Source: Aequorivita sp. H23M31 (GTDB lineage Bacteria; Bacteroidota; Bacteroidia; Flavobacteriales; Flavobacteriaceae). From it: a DNA stretch of 64,000 bases. Made by a program: the position numbers and the translations under genes. The notes beneath the pieces are model-generated. The model searched no databases. It saw nothing but the letters and a program-made list of their open reading frames with translations, and had not been told where the DNA came from. Shown piece after piece: positions 9,575 through 17,895 of this stretch (position 1 is the first letter of the stretch; the number at the start of each line of letters is the position of its first letter). The stretch spans positions 1,426,001 through 1,490,000 of the forward strand of contig NZ_CP034951.1 of NCBI RefSeq assembly GCF_004022485.1. The letters are read 5' to 3'.

Positions 9575-9657
9575 TCTAGAATCTAGAGTCTAGACAGCGG
9601 ACAAACAAAACTCAACCATTACCTCTGAACTTATAACTCTGAACTTATAACTCAAAA
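9575..9657. repeat. Heptad and 14-bp tandem repeats between recF and a methyltransferase gene
   Basis: Units AGTCTAG, AATCTAG, AGTCTAG run in phase at about 9577-9598, and a 14-bp unit TCTGAACTTATAAC is repeated directly at about 9625-9652, just before the next ATG. The period is 7 or a multiple of 7, as in other host spacers here. Confidence 0.7.
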
Positions 9658-10431
9658 ATGATCCACCAAGCTAAAAGTCTTATAAAATTTCTTCGGCTTT
9701 CAAAAAACAAACACGGAGTCCATTCTCCATTTGTTTACAGTTTGGTTACGCAATGTTTTAACGATTCTAGAAAATACCCGGCGTATCGAATTTTAAAGTC
9801 CCACAGGAAAGCATTAAAACAAGATGCCTCGGTTATAACAACTGTGGACCACGGACAAGGTTCAAGAATTTTCAAACATCCTGACAGAAAAATTTCCGTG
9901 GTTTATAAAAAAGTGGGGATGAAAGGAAAGCGACAAAAGCTTCTCTATCGATTAGCCGCTTATCTAAAGTGTGAAACCATGTTGGAATTTGGAACTTCCC
10001 TTGGTCTGGGCACGGTCCCACTCGCTCTTTCAAACGAATTTGCATATGTTCACACCGTAGAAGCCTGTGAAAATACCACTAAAATCGCAGAAAGATATTT
10101 TTCTAAATTTGGGCTATCAAACATTCAGATCCATCAGAAAACTTTCAAAGAATTTCTGGAATACGACCCAAAAGAAAAATATGATTTAATATTTATAGAT
10201 GGGGACCATAATGGAGAGCGCACTATAGCTTATTTTAACTCACTTTTGAATCATATTCACAATAACTCGGTAATCATCTTTGATGATATCTATTGGAGCA
10301 AGGGAATGACCGAGGCCTGGGAAACAATTCGGGCTCATGAAAAAGTGACCGTCAGTATCGATACCTTTCAATGGGGAATTGTATTTTTTCGAAAGGAACA
10401 GCGGAAGGAACATTTTGTGATCCGCACCTAG
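9658..10431 (+). CDS. Class I SAM-dependent methyltransferase (O-methyltransferase-like)
   Basis: A 257-residue protein with a Rossmann methyltransferase fold. The SAM-binding block MLEFGTSLGLGTVPLAL is near residue 110, the acidic strand IFIDGDHNGE near 180, and IIFDDIYWSKGM follows. The ID-GDH arrangement and the later DD resemble metal-dependent O-methyltransferases. The first 100 residues begin with a basic patch (FLRLSKNKHGVHSPFVYSLV) found in flavobacterial homologues. The substrate is unknown. The gene is flanked by repeat-rich spacers and is probably monocistronic. Confidence 0.8.
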   Translation: MIHQAKSLIKFLRLSKNKHGVHSPFVYSLVTQCFNDSRKYPAYRILKSHRKALKQDASVITTVDHGQGSRIFKHPDRKISVVYKKVGMKGKRQKLLYRLAAYLKCETMLEFGTSLGLGTVPLALSNEFAYVHTVEACENTTKIAERYFSKFGLSNIQIHQKTFKEFLEYDPKEKYDLIFIDGDHNGERTIAYFNSLLNHIHNNSVIIFDDIYWSKGMTEAWETIRAHEKVTVSIDTFQWGIVFFRKEQRKEHFVIRT

Positions 10432-10682
10432 CTTCGATACAATTCTGATATTTTCGATTTGCATCGAAATTATCAGAATCACTCAGCTACCTTTGATTGT
10501 TTTATTCATTGAACATATGCATCGGTACAAATTTCAGCGGGGCTGAAATTCACTCAGCTGCCTTGAAATTTAATCGATCCCCAGCCCTCCTCGAAGCAAG
10601 TTCGGGACAAGTTCTAAAGGGGGAGATGGGAAACTTGTTAGAATTTTATAAAACTACATTTCAATTTATTACGGAGCTCTTC

Positions 10683-10862
10683 GATTTCGGTTTCAATTTC
10701 AATTTCGATTTCGTTTTCGATTTCGATTTCGTTTTCGATTTCGATTTCGATTTCGATTTCGGTTTCGTTTTCGATTTCGATTTCGATTTCGATTTCGATT
10801 TCAATTTCGATTTCGGTTTCAATTTCGATTTCGTTTTCGATTTCGGTTTCGATTTCGATTTC
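10683..10862. repeat. Hexanucleotide tandem repeat (TTTCGA)n
   Basis: About 30 imperfect copies of TTTCGA with scattered C-to-A/G and A-to-T changes. In one frame they translate to an Phe-Asp run, which explains a 140-codon open frame that is not a credible gene. The reverse complement (GAAATC)n occurs as shorter runs just upstream of three prophage genes (about 58584, 59825 and 62692). Confidence 0.9.
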
Positions 10863-10899
10863 CTTCCGTCCCCCTTGTCCCCCGAAGGGAATGACCCAA

Positions 10900-10953
10900 T
10901 TCTGAATTTCGAATTCTGAATTCTAAATTCATAATTCTGAATTCAGAATTTCT
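10900..10953. repeat. AATTCTG-type heptad repeat
   Basis: Seven or eight in-phase units such as ATTCTGA, ATTTCGA, ATTCTAA and ATTCATA, ending in a palindromic TTCTGAATTCAGAA, directly upstream of the ABC-transporter promoter. This is the same period-7 pattern seen at 7041-7067. Confidence 0.7.
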
Positions 10954-10966
10954 GTAACAGTAACAG

Positions 10967-10974
10967 TATCTTTG
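10967..10974 (+). promoter_or_regulatory. Candidate -7 box for the ABC ATPase gene
   Basis: TATCTTTG matches the Bacteroidetes -7 consensus TAnnTTTG, about 50 bp before the start of the ABC ATPase gene. The -33 region (about 10941-10950) is only weakly TTG-like. Confidence 0.45.
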
Positions 10975-11023
10975 CGTCATATTACCTGAATGGTCAAAAC
11001 TAGGAAGCAGGAAAATAAAAACT

Positions 11024-11728
11024 ATGGGTTTAATAATAAAAATCAGAAATATCACCCGGGACTTTCCTATGGGGAATGATGTGGTAAAGGTTTTAAAGGG
11101 AATTGATTTGGACATTGAGCGTGGCGAATATGTAGCCTTAATGGGACCCTCGGGTTCAGGAAAATCTACGCTTATGAACCTTTTGGGCTGTTTAGATACT
11201 CCCACGTCAGGTAGTTATGAACTCAATGGAAAGGATGTGAGCAATATGACAGACGACGAGTTGGCGGAAATCCGGAATAAGGAAATCGGTTTTGTATTCC
11301 AAACTTTTAATTTACTGCCAAGAACCACTGCCCTCGAGAATGTGGCGTTGCCCATGATTTACGCAGGGGTATCTAAAAAAGACCGGACGGCACGGGCTGA
11401 AGAAGTCCTTACGCAGGTAGGTCTGGCGGATAGAATGGATCACAAGCCCAACCAACTTTCTGGAGGTCAACGTCAAAGGGTAGCAGTGGGAAGGGCATTG
11501 GTAAATAGTCCCTCAATTATTTTGGCGGATGAGCCCACGGGAAACCTCGATTCAAAAACTTCTGTTGAAATTATGAATCTGTTCAATAAAATCCATCAAG
11601 CCGGAAACACCGTAATATTAGTAACCCACGAAGAAGAAATCGCCGAAAATGCCCATCGGATTATTCGACTTAGAGATGGGATGATTGAGAGTGATTCTTT
11701 GAGGGAGGTTATGGATTTAAAGTTGTGA
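11024..11728 (+). CDS. ABC transporter ATP-binding protein, LolD/MacB family
   Basis: A 234-residue ABC ATPase with Walker [11 protein letters not shown]-loop [10 protein letters not shown], signature [15 protein letters not shown], Walker [13 protein letters not shown] and H-loop VTHE. The [13 protein letters not shown] wording and short length place it in the MacB/LolD/FtsE-like group that partners with FtsX-type permeases in lipoprotein export or efflux. No permease is adjacent; the next gene is a tiny membrane protein, so the partner lies elsewhere. Confidence 0.93.
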   Translation: MGLIIKIRNITRDFPMGNDVVKVLKGIDLDIERGEYVALMGPSGSGKSTLMNLLGCLDTPTSGSYELNGKDVSNMTDDELAEIRNKEIGFVFQTFNLLPRTTALENVALPMIYAGVSKKDRTARAEEVLTQVGLADRMDHKPNQLSGGQRQRVAVGRALVNSPSIILADEPTGNLDSKTSVEIMNLFNKIHQAGNTVILVTHEEEIAENAHRIIRLRDGMIESDSLREVMDLKL

Positions 11729-11819
11729 ATTATGAATTATGGGAACAGGACAGAGTTGGGGAATAAAGAAGAGAGACGGGAACATGGAACCATTGCAAAT
11801 TAATTTTGAACATTAAAAA

Positions 11820-11990
11820 ATGGACTTTACAAACCCCATAACTCTAATAATCGGCGGAATTCTCTTTCTGGCCGTTATTTACTTTTGGAACAAACGCAAC
11901 GCTGGGAAACAGAGGGAACGTCGGAACAGGAATTTCCGCGGTGGGTATTATAATCGAAAAAAAGAAAGAGAGAAGGAGGTTGGAGATTGA
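11820..11990 (+). CDS. Small single-pass membrane protein (56 aa), function unknown
   Basis: The frame from ATG at 11820 to TGA at 11990 encodes 56 residues: a short polar N terminus, one transmembrane helix (about 7-23, ITLIIGGILFLAVIYFW) and a very basic, Arg-rich tail. The positive tail predicts N-out/C-in topology. It lies about 90 bp after the ABC ATPase gene on the same strand. No family was recognised. Confidence 0.55.
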   Translation: MDFTNPITLIIGGILFLAVIYFWNKRNAGKQRERRNRNFRGGYYNRKKEREKEVGD

Positions 11991-12001
11991 GAGGTTTTGA
12001 A

Positions 12002-12046
12002 TGTTCAATTTTCAATGTTCAATGTTCAATGTTCAATGTTCAATGC
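12002..12046. repeat. (GTTCAAT)n heptad tandem repeat
   Basis: Six near-perfect copies of the 7-bp unit TTCAATG/GTTCAAT, followed at about 12128-12150 by AATTCTG/AATTATG heptads. They sit in the spacer between the ABC-ATPase pair and the end of the polysaccharide locus. Confidence 0.85.
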
Positions 12047-12142
12047 TCAAAATTGGTGATAGAAAACTGGGGGAGCCTTAAACAATTTTACCACAAAGTG
12101 CATACAAAAGAGGGACAGAGTTTATTAATTCTGAATTATGAA

Positions 12143-13474
12143 TTATTCCAACCTTTCTATCTTCTCTCCTTCTTCCAATTTTCTCGTAGCCAATCGCCAG
12201 GAAATTGTTACCTGCAGCAGCACAAAGGGAAACAATAGCAGCGAGATAAAAATACCGAGCACCAGCATTTTCTTGTTTTTTTTGTAACGATAGGGAACCA
12301 CGGAAGGGGGGACGGTTTTTAAAAGAGCCAAGAGTGCGCGTTTTGTACCAAAGTATTTTCTAAAGAAATAGAGTACGCTGGGTATGGGTCGCGGTGCAAA
12401 CAGATTTTTGGGACGAAAGGCATCCCAGCTTCCCATTTCGCGCAGTCCTCCCGAACCTACTTTTAAGTGCAGCCGCTTCGCATAAGGATTGGATATATTT
12501 CGAAAATTATTCAGGTATGCTCTCAAACCAAATTCGCCGTCACCCATCCGTTGTTTTTCGAACTGTCGATCAAAAAGTCCTATTTGTCTGAAAACATCTT
12601 TTTTTATTAGTACGTTTCCCGTATCCAATTGACTTGAAATATTGAAGAAGGAGTAATTTGCAGGAACCTCAGCTCCCAAGGTGGAAATTGAAACCCCTGC
12701 GGAAATATCTGCCTTAAAAAAATGGAGACATTTCAAATGATTGGTTATCCAATCGGGATCCACGCGGCTGTCGTCATCAAAAAGGAGGAGATATTCACCT
12801 TTTGAAATTTCTATCGCCCTATTCCGCGCCAGCCATAAGGCACGTTCTTCTTGGTGTATAAGTTGAATGTCCAGCTTAAAATCTGCGTAGAAGTCTTTTT
12901 GAAAAGGTTGGGATTGATCGACGATAATGACCTCAAAATTTTTATAATCCTGTAGTTCAAGGTCAAATAACACATCTTTTAGATATTCATAACGGTTAAG
13001 GGTTGGGATCACGATGCTTACCAAAGGATTTTTTACAATTAGCGTAGAATGGAAATTCTCCCAACCTTCCTGTTTTATGGGACTGTGTAGAAAATCACTT
13101 TTTTTGGTGTTCCTACTTTTTCTCCAAGCACGGATTTCATGGAGGGGATTTTTAAAGGAGAGAAGACGAAGCATCAGCACATAAAACACCCAGACTGAAT
13201 GAAAGTATTTTCTAATGAAGCGGTATTCATCCTCCACAGGAACTTTTTCGAAGATTCTATAGGTTTCAGCGTTGCCAGTATAACCCTTTTGGATTGCCTG
13301 CCACGATAGATCGTATTGTCTTGCCAATTCACTTTTAAAAGTGGAATCCCAATCCAATTGATCCTGTATTTCTCCCGGCAGTTTTTCGACTATAGGAAAG
13401 ATGGAGCCGCCATTCTTTCTGTAGAGTTGGAAGTAATGAGTGGGCTGGAGATATTTGAGGAAATTGAAAATCAT
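12143..13474 (-). CDS. Glycosyltransferase family 2 protein with C-terminal membrane helix
   Basis: 443 residues. An N-terminal region of about 145 residues precedes a GT-A domain beginning LVSIVIPTLNRYEYLKD (about 152). The nucleotide/metal site is LLLFDDDSRVDPDW and the acceptor region contains ERALWLARNRAIEISKG. The C terminus has a hydrophobic segment (VLGIFISLLLFPFVLLQVTI). It is the last gene of the polysaccharide locus and overlaps its upstream neighbour by 4 bp (ATGA), implying translational coupling. Donor and acceptor are unknown. Confidence 0.87.
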   Translation of the reverse strand: MIFNFLKYLQPTHYFQLYRKNGGSIFPIVEKLPGEIQDQLDWDSTFKSELARQYDLSWQAIQKGYTGNAETYRIFEKVPVEDEYRFIRKYFHSVWVFYVLMLRLLSFKNPLHEIRAWRKSRNTKKSDFLHSPIKQEGWENFHSTLIVKNPLVSIVIPTLNRYEYLKDVLFDLELQDYKNFEVIIVDQSQPFQKDFYADFKLDIQLIHQEERALWLARNRAIEISKGEYLLLFDDDSRVDPDWITNHLKCLHFFKADISAGVSISTLGAEVPANYSFFNISSQLDTGNVLIKKDVFRQIGLFDRQFEKQRMGDGEFGLRAYLNNFRNISNPYAKRLHLKVGSGGLREMGSWDAFRPKNLFAPRPIPSVLYFFRKYFGTKRALLALLKTVPPSVVPYRYKKNKKMLVLGIFISLLLFPFVLLQVTISWRLATRKLEEGEKIERLE

Positions 13475-14529
13475 AAATTAATTACCTCTTCAACTTTTGC
13501 AATAATCTTTTCCTTCTGAAAATAGGTTGTATAAATATTTCTAAAGTAGTCTGAAGAATGCTCTTTATTGGCAATGACATTGTTCAACTTAGCGCTTAAA
13601 TCTACCGAACTATGAGGGTTGAAAGAATATTTATTTAAGAATTCCCCATCCTTAATATAACCCAAAGCACCAAAACTTTCAGAAACAAGAACGGGGCATC
13701 CCATTGAAAGCGCTTCAATTAAAACCAAACCAAAGGCCTCAAATTTACTAGGAAGAATAATCAAGTCAATTTCTTCGTAATACTCCTTCATTTTATCAAT
13801 ACTTAAAACACCCAAGAAATCCACTTTATCCTCCAAATTGAGCTGTCGAACTTTCAACCTTAAAGATTCTTCATTGCTCCCACTTCCTGCAATATACAAT
13901 CTCCAGGAAATCCTTTCTTCTACATTGACCAAACTGTCGATTATTAATTGTTGATTTTTCACTTCCTCAATTCTTCCAGGGCATCCAATTTTTATTAATG
14001 ACTTCTTTTTAAACACCTCACTTTTCGTATGTGAGGCCTCAAGAGAAGACCAAAATGGTATCGGAAATATTTTGGTTTTGGAAATGGAATAGTCATGCTC
14101 TAAATCTCCTTTTAAACTTTCAGAATTCACAATTATCTCTGAGGCTTGCTTAAGAAAGATTGACTTTATTCGAACTTGATTTTTGCTGGGGTTCAATGCT
14201 TGAGTAACCGTATGAAACCATACTATGTTTTTTTTTATCCCTAACAATTTACCACTCAGAATAGCCGGGTTTACATAACTGAAATTTGAAATAACTACAT
14301 CAGGTTTTTCTGACATTAGCAACTTAAATATAGAAATATAATTAAGCCATTTACTTCTCTTTTTTAAAATTTGAACGGAAAGTCCTGGAGCAACTTCTAA
14401 TAATTCAGATTTTTCCTTAAGGGATACAATTTTAATATCATATTCTCCTTCAATGAGTTGAATGGACAATTCCTTAAAAAAGGACGACAAAAAACTTTGG
14501 TTATAGGTGTAAAAAAAGATTATTTTCAT
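13471..14529 (-). CDS. Glycosyltransferase family 4 protein
   Basis: 352 residues with a GT-B fold. The C-terminal half carries the family signature: IAGSGSNEESL, VDFLGVL and the EX7E-type block SKFEAFGLVLIEALSMGCPV that binds the nucleotide-sugar donor. It lies in the polysaccharide locus, couples by a 4-bp overlap to the GT2 gene downstream and presumably acts at the cytoplasmic face on lipid-linked glycan. Confidence 0.88.
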   Translation of the reverse strand: MKIIFFYTYNQSFLSSFFKELSIQLIEGEYDIKIVSLKEKSELLEVAPGLSVQILKKRSKWLNYISIFKLLMSEKPDVVISNFSYVNPAILSGKLLGIKKNIVWFHTVTQALNPSKNQVRIKSIFLKQASEIIVNSESLKGDLEHDYSISKTKIFPIPFWSSLEASHTKSEVFKKKSLIKIGCPGRIEEVKNQQLIIDSLVNVEERISWRLYIAGSGSNEESLRLKVRQLNLEDKVDFLGVLSIDKMKEYYEEIDLIILPSKFEAFGLVLIEALSMGCPVLVSESFGALGYIKDGEFLNKYSFNPHSSVDLSAKLNNVIANKEHSSDYFRNIYTTYFQKEKIIAKVEEVINL

Positions 14530-14652
14530 CGTTCTAATTTGTACTGATACGTCTAAAGTTCGTTTCTATTAAAAAGAACCTTTTAATATAATTTGAATTA
14601 CGCCTATCCTCCCTAAACCATTATTTAAAATTACCTTAACAAAATCGGTATC

Positions 14653-15342
14653 CTATATCTCAAAACTTGCTTTAATCAATGATTTTAGCTCACCATTATT
14701 TCTTACAATTCTAACGACTTCGTGTCCCCCCTCTCGTATGGGATGCAAAAAAATATTATTTATTCTTTTAAGTCTTTCAGCATGAATTTTGTCTAATCTA
14801 TGTTGTGTCGAATAGTAAATATTTAATCTAGTACCAAAATCCTGGTTTCGAGAAAGAATCTTTTTTATATCAAAATTTTCTGTTTTCTTATTATTAAAAG
14901 CATAAACACGAGCAATTTGTTTTCTCCATCTTCTATCCAAGTAAAACAAACGATTGCCTTTGTTTATAAATGTTTGTGGAGCAAAGGCAATAACACAGCT
15001 TACTTTTAAGATACTTCCAAATAATAATGCGGCATAACCTCCCATAGAGTTTCCAATAAAACAAACTTTTTCATATCCTTTCTCGGTAATCATTTTTCCA
15101 AGATATTCAGTGATCTCATCCATGCTATTCAATTCTGAGTCAACACCCATGTGATACCAAGCCTGATTAAAGTCTCTCAAAAATATCTTATCACATTGTA
15201 TATCAGAAATGGAATTAAAAAATTCAAAGACCGGAATACCTAATCCTTGATAGATCCCTCCGAATGAGACCAGAAGATTCTTATGTCCACTAAAATCCAC
15301 AAAATTACCATTCTTAGTTTTTTCTAATTCCTCTCTTTTCAT
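14653..15342 (-). CDS. Alpha/beta-hydrolase-like protein in the polysaccharide locus
   Basis: 229 residues. The nucleophile elbow GNSMGGYAALLFG (about residues 97-109) has the G-x-S-x-G form and is preceded by the strand KVCFIG, as in alpha/beta hydrolases. A candidate catalytic His is in REGGHEVVR near the C terminus. It begins a run of three non-glycosyltransferase genes (hydrolase, nucleotidyltransferase-like, kinase-like) in the same direction. It might add or remove an acyl or other ester group, but the substrate cannot be predicted. Confidence 0.6.
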   Translation of the reverse strand: MKREELEKTKNGNFVDFSGHKNLLVSFGGIYQGLGIPVFEFFNSISDIQCDKIFLRDFNQAWYHMGVDSELNSMDEITEYLGKMITEKGYEKVCFIGNSMGGYAALLFGSILKVSCVIAFAPQTFINKGNRLFYLDRRWRKQIARVYAFNNKKTENFDIKKILSRNQDFGTRLNIYYSTQHRLDKIHAERLKRINNIFLHPIREGGHEVVRIVRNNGELKSLIKASFEI

Positions 15343-15383
15343 TTACTTATATTCTATTATTCTATATAATAATGAGTTTGGAT

Positions 15384-16634
15384 CTAAAACTTTCGCTTTA
15401 TTTTCTTTAAAACCTTTATCGTTTTAACCGGTAAAACCTCCATAAGTTTGCCTTCTATCCTTTTAGTCCAAATCTTAGTGGTCAATGCTCTATTGCTTTG
15501 AATATGTTTTATTACAGCTTCGTTTTTATAAACTCCTTTATCAAGCGGGTCTTTATAATAGTAATGATTTGCTCTGAAATATCCGTTTAATAGTTCTCCC
15601 ATAGCCTTATCATTATGGAGTTTATTAGCATCATACCAATTGAATTTCAAATTTTCTGCTAACCTCTCTAAAATACTTATATACTTCTCCTTTACTTTAG
15701 GCTTTTGTACTTTGGCGTGAAATAATAAACTAAAAAAATAATGATCCTCTCTTGGCACAAAGACACTATTTCGGTTGACTTTAGTTTGAAGCATTTCCTT
15801 TGTCCAAGCAACATCGTAATATTTATCACCTATATAACGGATGTCCAAGCTTATGTTTTCACTATTCACCTTAACCTTACCTTTATAGGGCTGATGCGCC
15901 ACTTGCGTTGCCCCTAAAGCAGAGGCAAAACGTTGATAATTATCTGTAAGCACATCAATATCTTTTTCGGGATTTTCCTCAGGTAAACCTTCAAATCCCC
16001 TCAACACAAGGTAATTGCAGGTAAGATTCAAAATTTCAAATACTTCCTTATAGCTATTCCATCCATTGGCACCTTCCAAATCCTTCGCTATTTGCGGTAT
16101 CTTAAGCTTTTCGCCATCCATCAACTTTTTAAAAAGTTCTACACCCAAGATTAATGGAGCCTGGAAAAAAAATTCCTGAATGTTGTTAGTGGAATGGACG
16201 GCGAATTTGGTTTTTAGATCATCATAAATCCAATCACGGATTTGATATTTTGCTGCTACCACATTTAGATTGGACAATTCAATCTTTTTTGAAACAGACA
16301 TTGCATAAGTGTAGTGGGGATTACAATCCTTTACTACAAATAAAATAAATTTTGTATCGCCAATCTTTTCTTCATGTCCTTTCGGCCATTTTTCTTTAGG
16401 AACGTTGGATTTTATGGGAGCCTCATATAAACGGGCAGCATTCTGCTTGAAGTTTTCAGTTGTCCATATAATTTCAGTCTCTAAGAGAATTTCAAATTTT
16501 AAAGTTAACAATTCCCGAATTCTGTCTCGGTATGGTCGGGCAGTTTTCCATAGCGCAAAACATGCAAAATCACATTCTAAATTATGGTAAAAACCGTAAG
16601 GCTCTTTCTTAAATAGGATCTCGGAATAATACAT
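15384..16634 (-). CDS. Nucleotidyltransferase-like protein of unknown function
   Basis: 416 residues. The central block LRGFEGLPEENPEKDIDVLT (about 211-230) resembles the first strand and acidic D-x-D motif of the nucleotidyltransferase superfamily, and a further conserved-looking Asp is in LDIRYIGDKYYD. The N-terminal 160 residues form a second domain with FILFVVKDCNP and a VHSTNNIQE motif that I cannot place. It lies between the hydrolase-like gene and an APH-like kinase. I infer a possible role in activating or attaching a phospho-substituent; confidence in function is low. Confidence 0.5.
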   Translation of the reverse strand: MYYSEILFKKEPYGFYHNLECDFACFALWKTARPYRDRIRELLTLKFEILLETEIIWTTENFKQNAARLYEAPIKSNVPKEKWPKGHEEKIGDTKFILFVVKDCNPHYTYAMSVSKKIELSNLNVVAAKYQIRDWIYDDLKTKFAVHSTNNIQEFFFQAPLILGVELFKKLMDGEKLKIPQIAKDLEGANGWNSYKEVFEILNLTCNYLVLRGFEGLPEENPEKDIDVLTDNYQRFASALGATQVAHQPYKGKVKVNSENISLDIRYIGDKYYDVAWTKEMLQTKVNRNSVFVPREDHYFFSLLFHAKVQKPKVKEKYISILERLAENLKFNWYDANKLHNDKAMGELLNGYFRANHYYYKDPLDKGVYKNEAVIKHIQSNRALTTKIWTKRIEGKLMEVLPVKTIKVLKKIKRKF

Positions 16635-16687
16635 TATAAAGTGGATTTAAAAATCCAGAAGTTTTTTTAGTCTATAAAACTTCTAAG

Positions 16688-17761
16688 TTATTCAAATATA
16701 TCAGAAGAAAATAAATCTCTCATCTTTTGTATTAATCCGAGTTCAAGTTCTTTATAGTCTTCCTTTTTAAAATAATTTCCCAAAAATATGAATAGAAAAT
16801 AGACAAAGTTTCTTTCAAATTCTATCCAGTAATTCTTATCAATCCCCATTTTGCAATCTTCTATAATGCCATCTACCGATTTGGGGCTTATTTTTTCATC
16901 TTTCAATAACTGATAACAGGAAAAAGCAAAATCAAAACCTATGGGATAGAGTCCAAATGTATCCCAATCAATATTAATTTGATTCTTAAATACATTCTTT
17001 TCCTGAATATCCCCATGAGTAAAAATCAATTTTGAAGAGGATACATTTTTTTCAATTTGCACCTGGGATATTCGTATATCCCCAAGCCTAAGTTTACCTC
17101 GAGAAATTTTATTTTTATATTCGAAATGGTTTTTAAAGTTGGTAAGATATTCGGGAAGCTCATTCCCTTTAGCAGTAAAAACTGTATCCATCGAAGCTCT
17201 ATACATTAGCTCTGAAACTTTAAAAAAAGCGGATTGCATTTCGAAGTCTTCTAAACTTTTTAAATCTAAAAAATTGAAATAAACAATAACAAATGCGTCC
17301 CCCTCATACATTGCGCGCACTTTGGGCACAACTAATCCACTTTCGGTTAAGAGAGCTGAAGCATGTTGGTAAAACCACCTAATTCTTTTTAAATCCTCGT
17401 GTTCCGAAAAGTAAATCTTCTCAAAAAAAAAGGTGCCTCCTATTTTTACTTTCCGAAATGCGTTTAAGCTGCTTTCGCCTCCCCCACCACCTACTACAAA
17501 GGACGCATTCTCTAAAGCGACATCCCAAGAAGGCACAAATCTTTTTAATAAAGAGTTATAAAAGCTGTGGTTTCCAGCGCTTCTAATTGTTTTGGATAGT
17601 TTGTTGAGTTCATAATTTTGGATATTAACAGGTTTGCTCTTAAGATGGTAATGAATTGCTTTGTCAGAAGGGTAATATTGTATATAAATACCAAACTTAT
17701 GAAGGTGTTTTTGTAGAATCTTATAAAACTTACTTTTCATTAACATTTTACTTAAATCCAT
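16688..17761 (-). CDS. Aminoglycoside/choline kinase-like phosphotransferase
   Basis: 357 residues with a protein-kinase-like (APH/ChoK) fold. A Gly-rich loop VVGGGGGESS (about 89-99) precedes Lys-115 in FFFEKIYF. The catalytic loop is THGDIQEKNVF (His249-Gly-Asp251, Asn256) and INIDWDTFG supplies the metal-binding Asp (about 265). Such kinases phosphorylate small alcohols, sugars or LPS residues. In an O-antigen/capsule locus, beside a nucleotidyltransferase-like gene, it may build a phospho-linked decoration (inference). It is not evidence of antibiotic resistance. Confidence 0.65.
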   Translation of the reverse strand: MDLSKMLMKSKFYKILQKHLHKFGIYIQYYPSDKAIHYHLKSKPVNIQNYELNKLSKTIRSAGNHSFYNSLLKRFVPSWDVALENASFVVGGGGGESSLNAFRKVKIGGTFFFEKIYFSEHEDLKRIRWFYQHASALLTESGLVVPKVRAMYEGDAFVIVYFNFLDLKSLEDFEMQSAFFKVSELMYRASMDTVFTAKGNELPEYLTNFKNHFEYKNKISRGKLRLGDIRISQVQIEKNVSSSKLIFTHGDIQEKNVFKNQINIDWDTFGLYPIGFDFAFSCYQLLKDEKISPKSVDGIIEDCKMGIDKNYWIEFERNFVYFLFIFLGNYFKKEDYKELELGLIQKMRDLFSSDIFE

Positions 17762-17895
17762 TTAAAAACTCAAAGCGAATTTTTATTAAAAATTACCAAA
17801 ATTTGATCCAACTGCAATGTTCAGCAATTGAATTATAGAGTTTCAATCACATAAATATATATCTCCCTTTTTTCTAACATATAGTTATGTACTCA

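Noticed and set aside
10497..10919. 140-codon open frame with Phe-Asp repeats
   Set aside because: It is the translation of the (TTTCGA)n hexamer array; the repeat runs in the spacer and the frame has no protein-like features outside it.
16688..17761. Antibiotic-resistance aminoglycoside phosphotransferase
   Set aside because: Only the fold motifs (HGD, DWD) are shared; the context is a polysaccharide locus, so a glycan or small-alcohol kinase is more likely.
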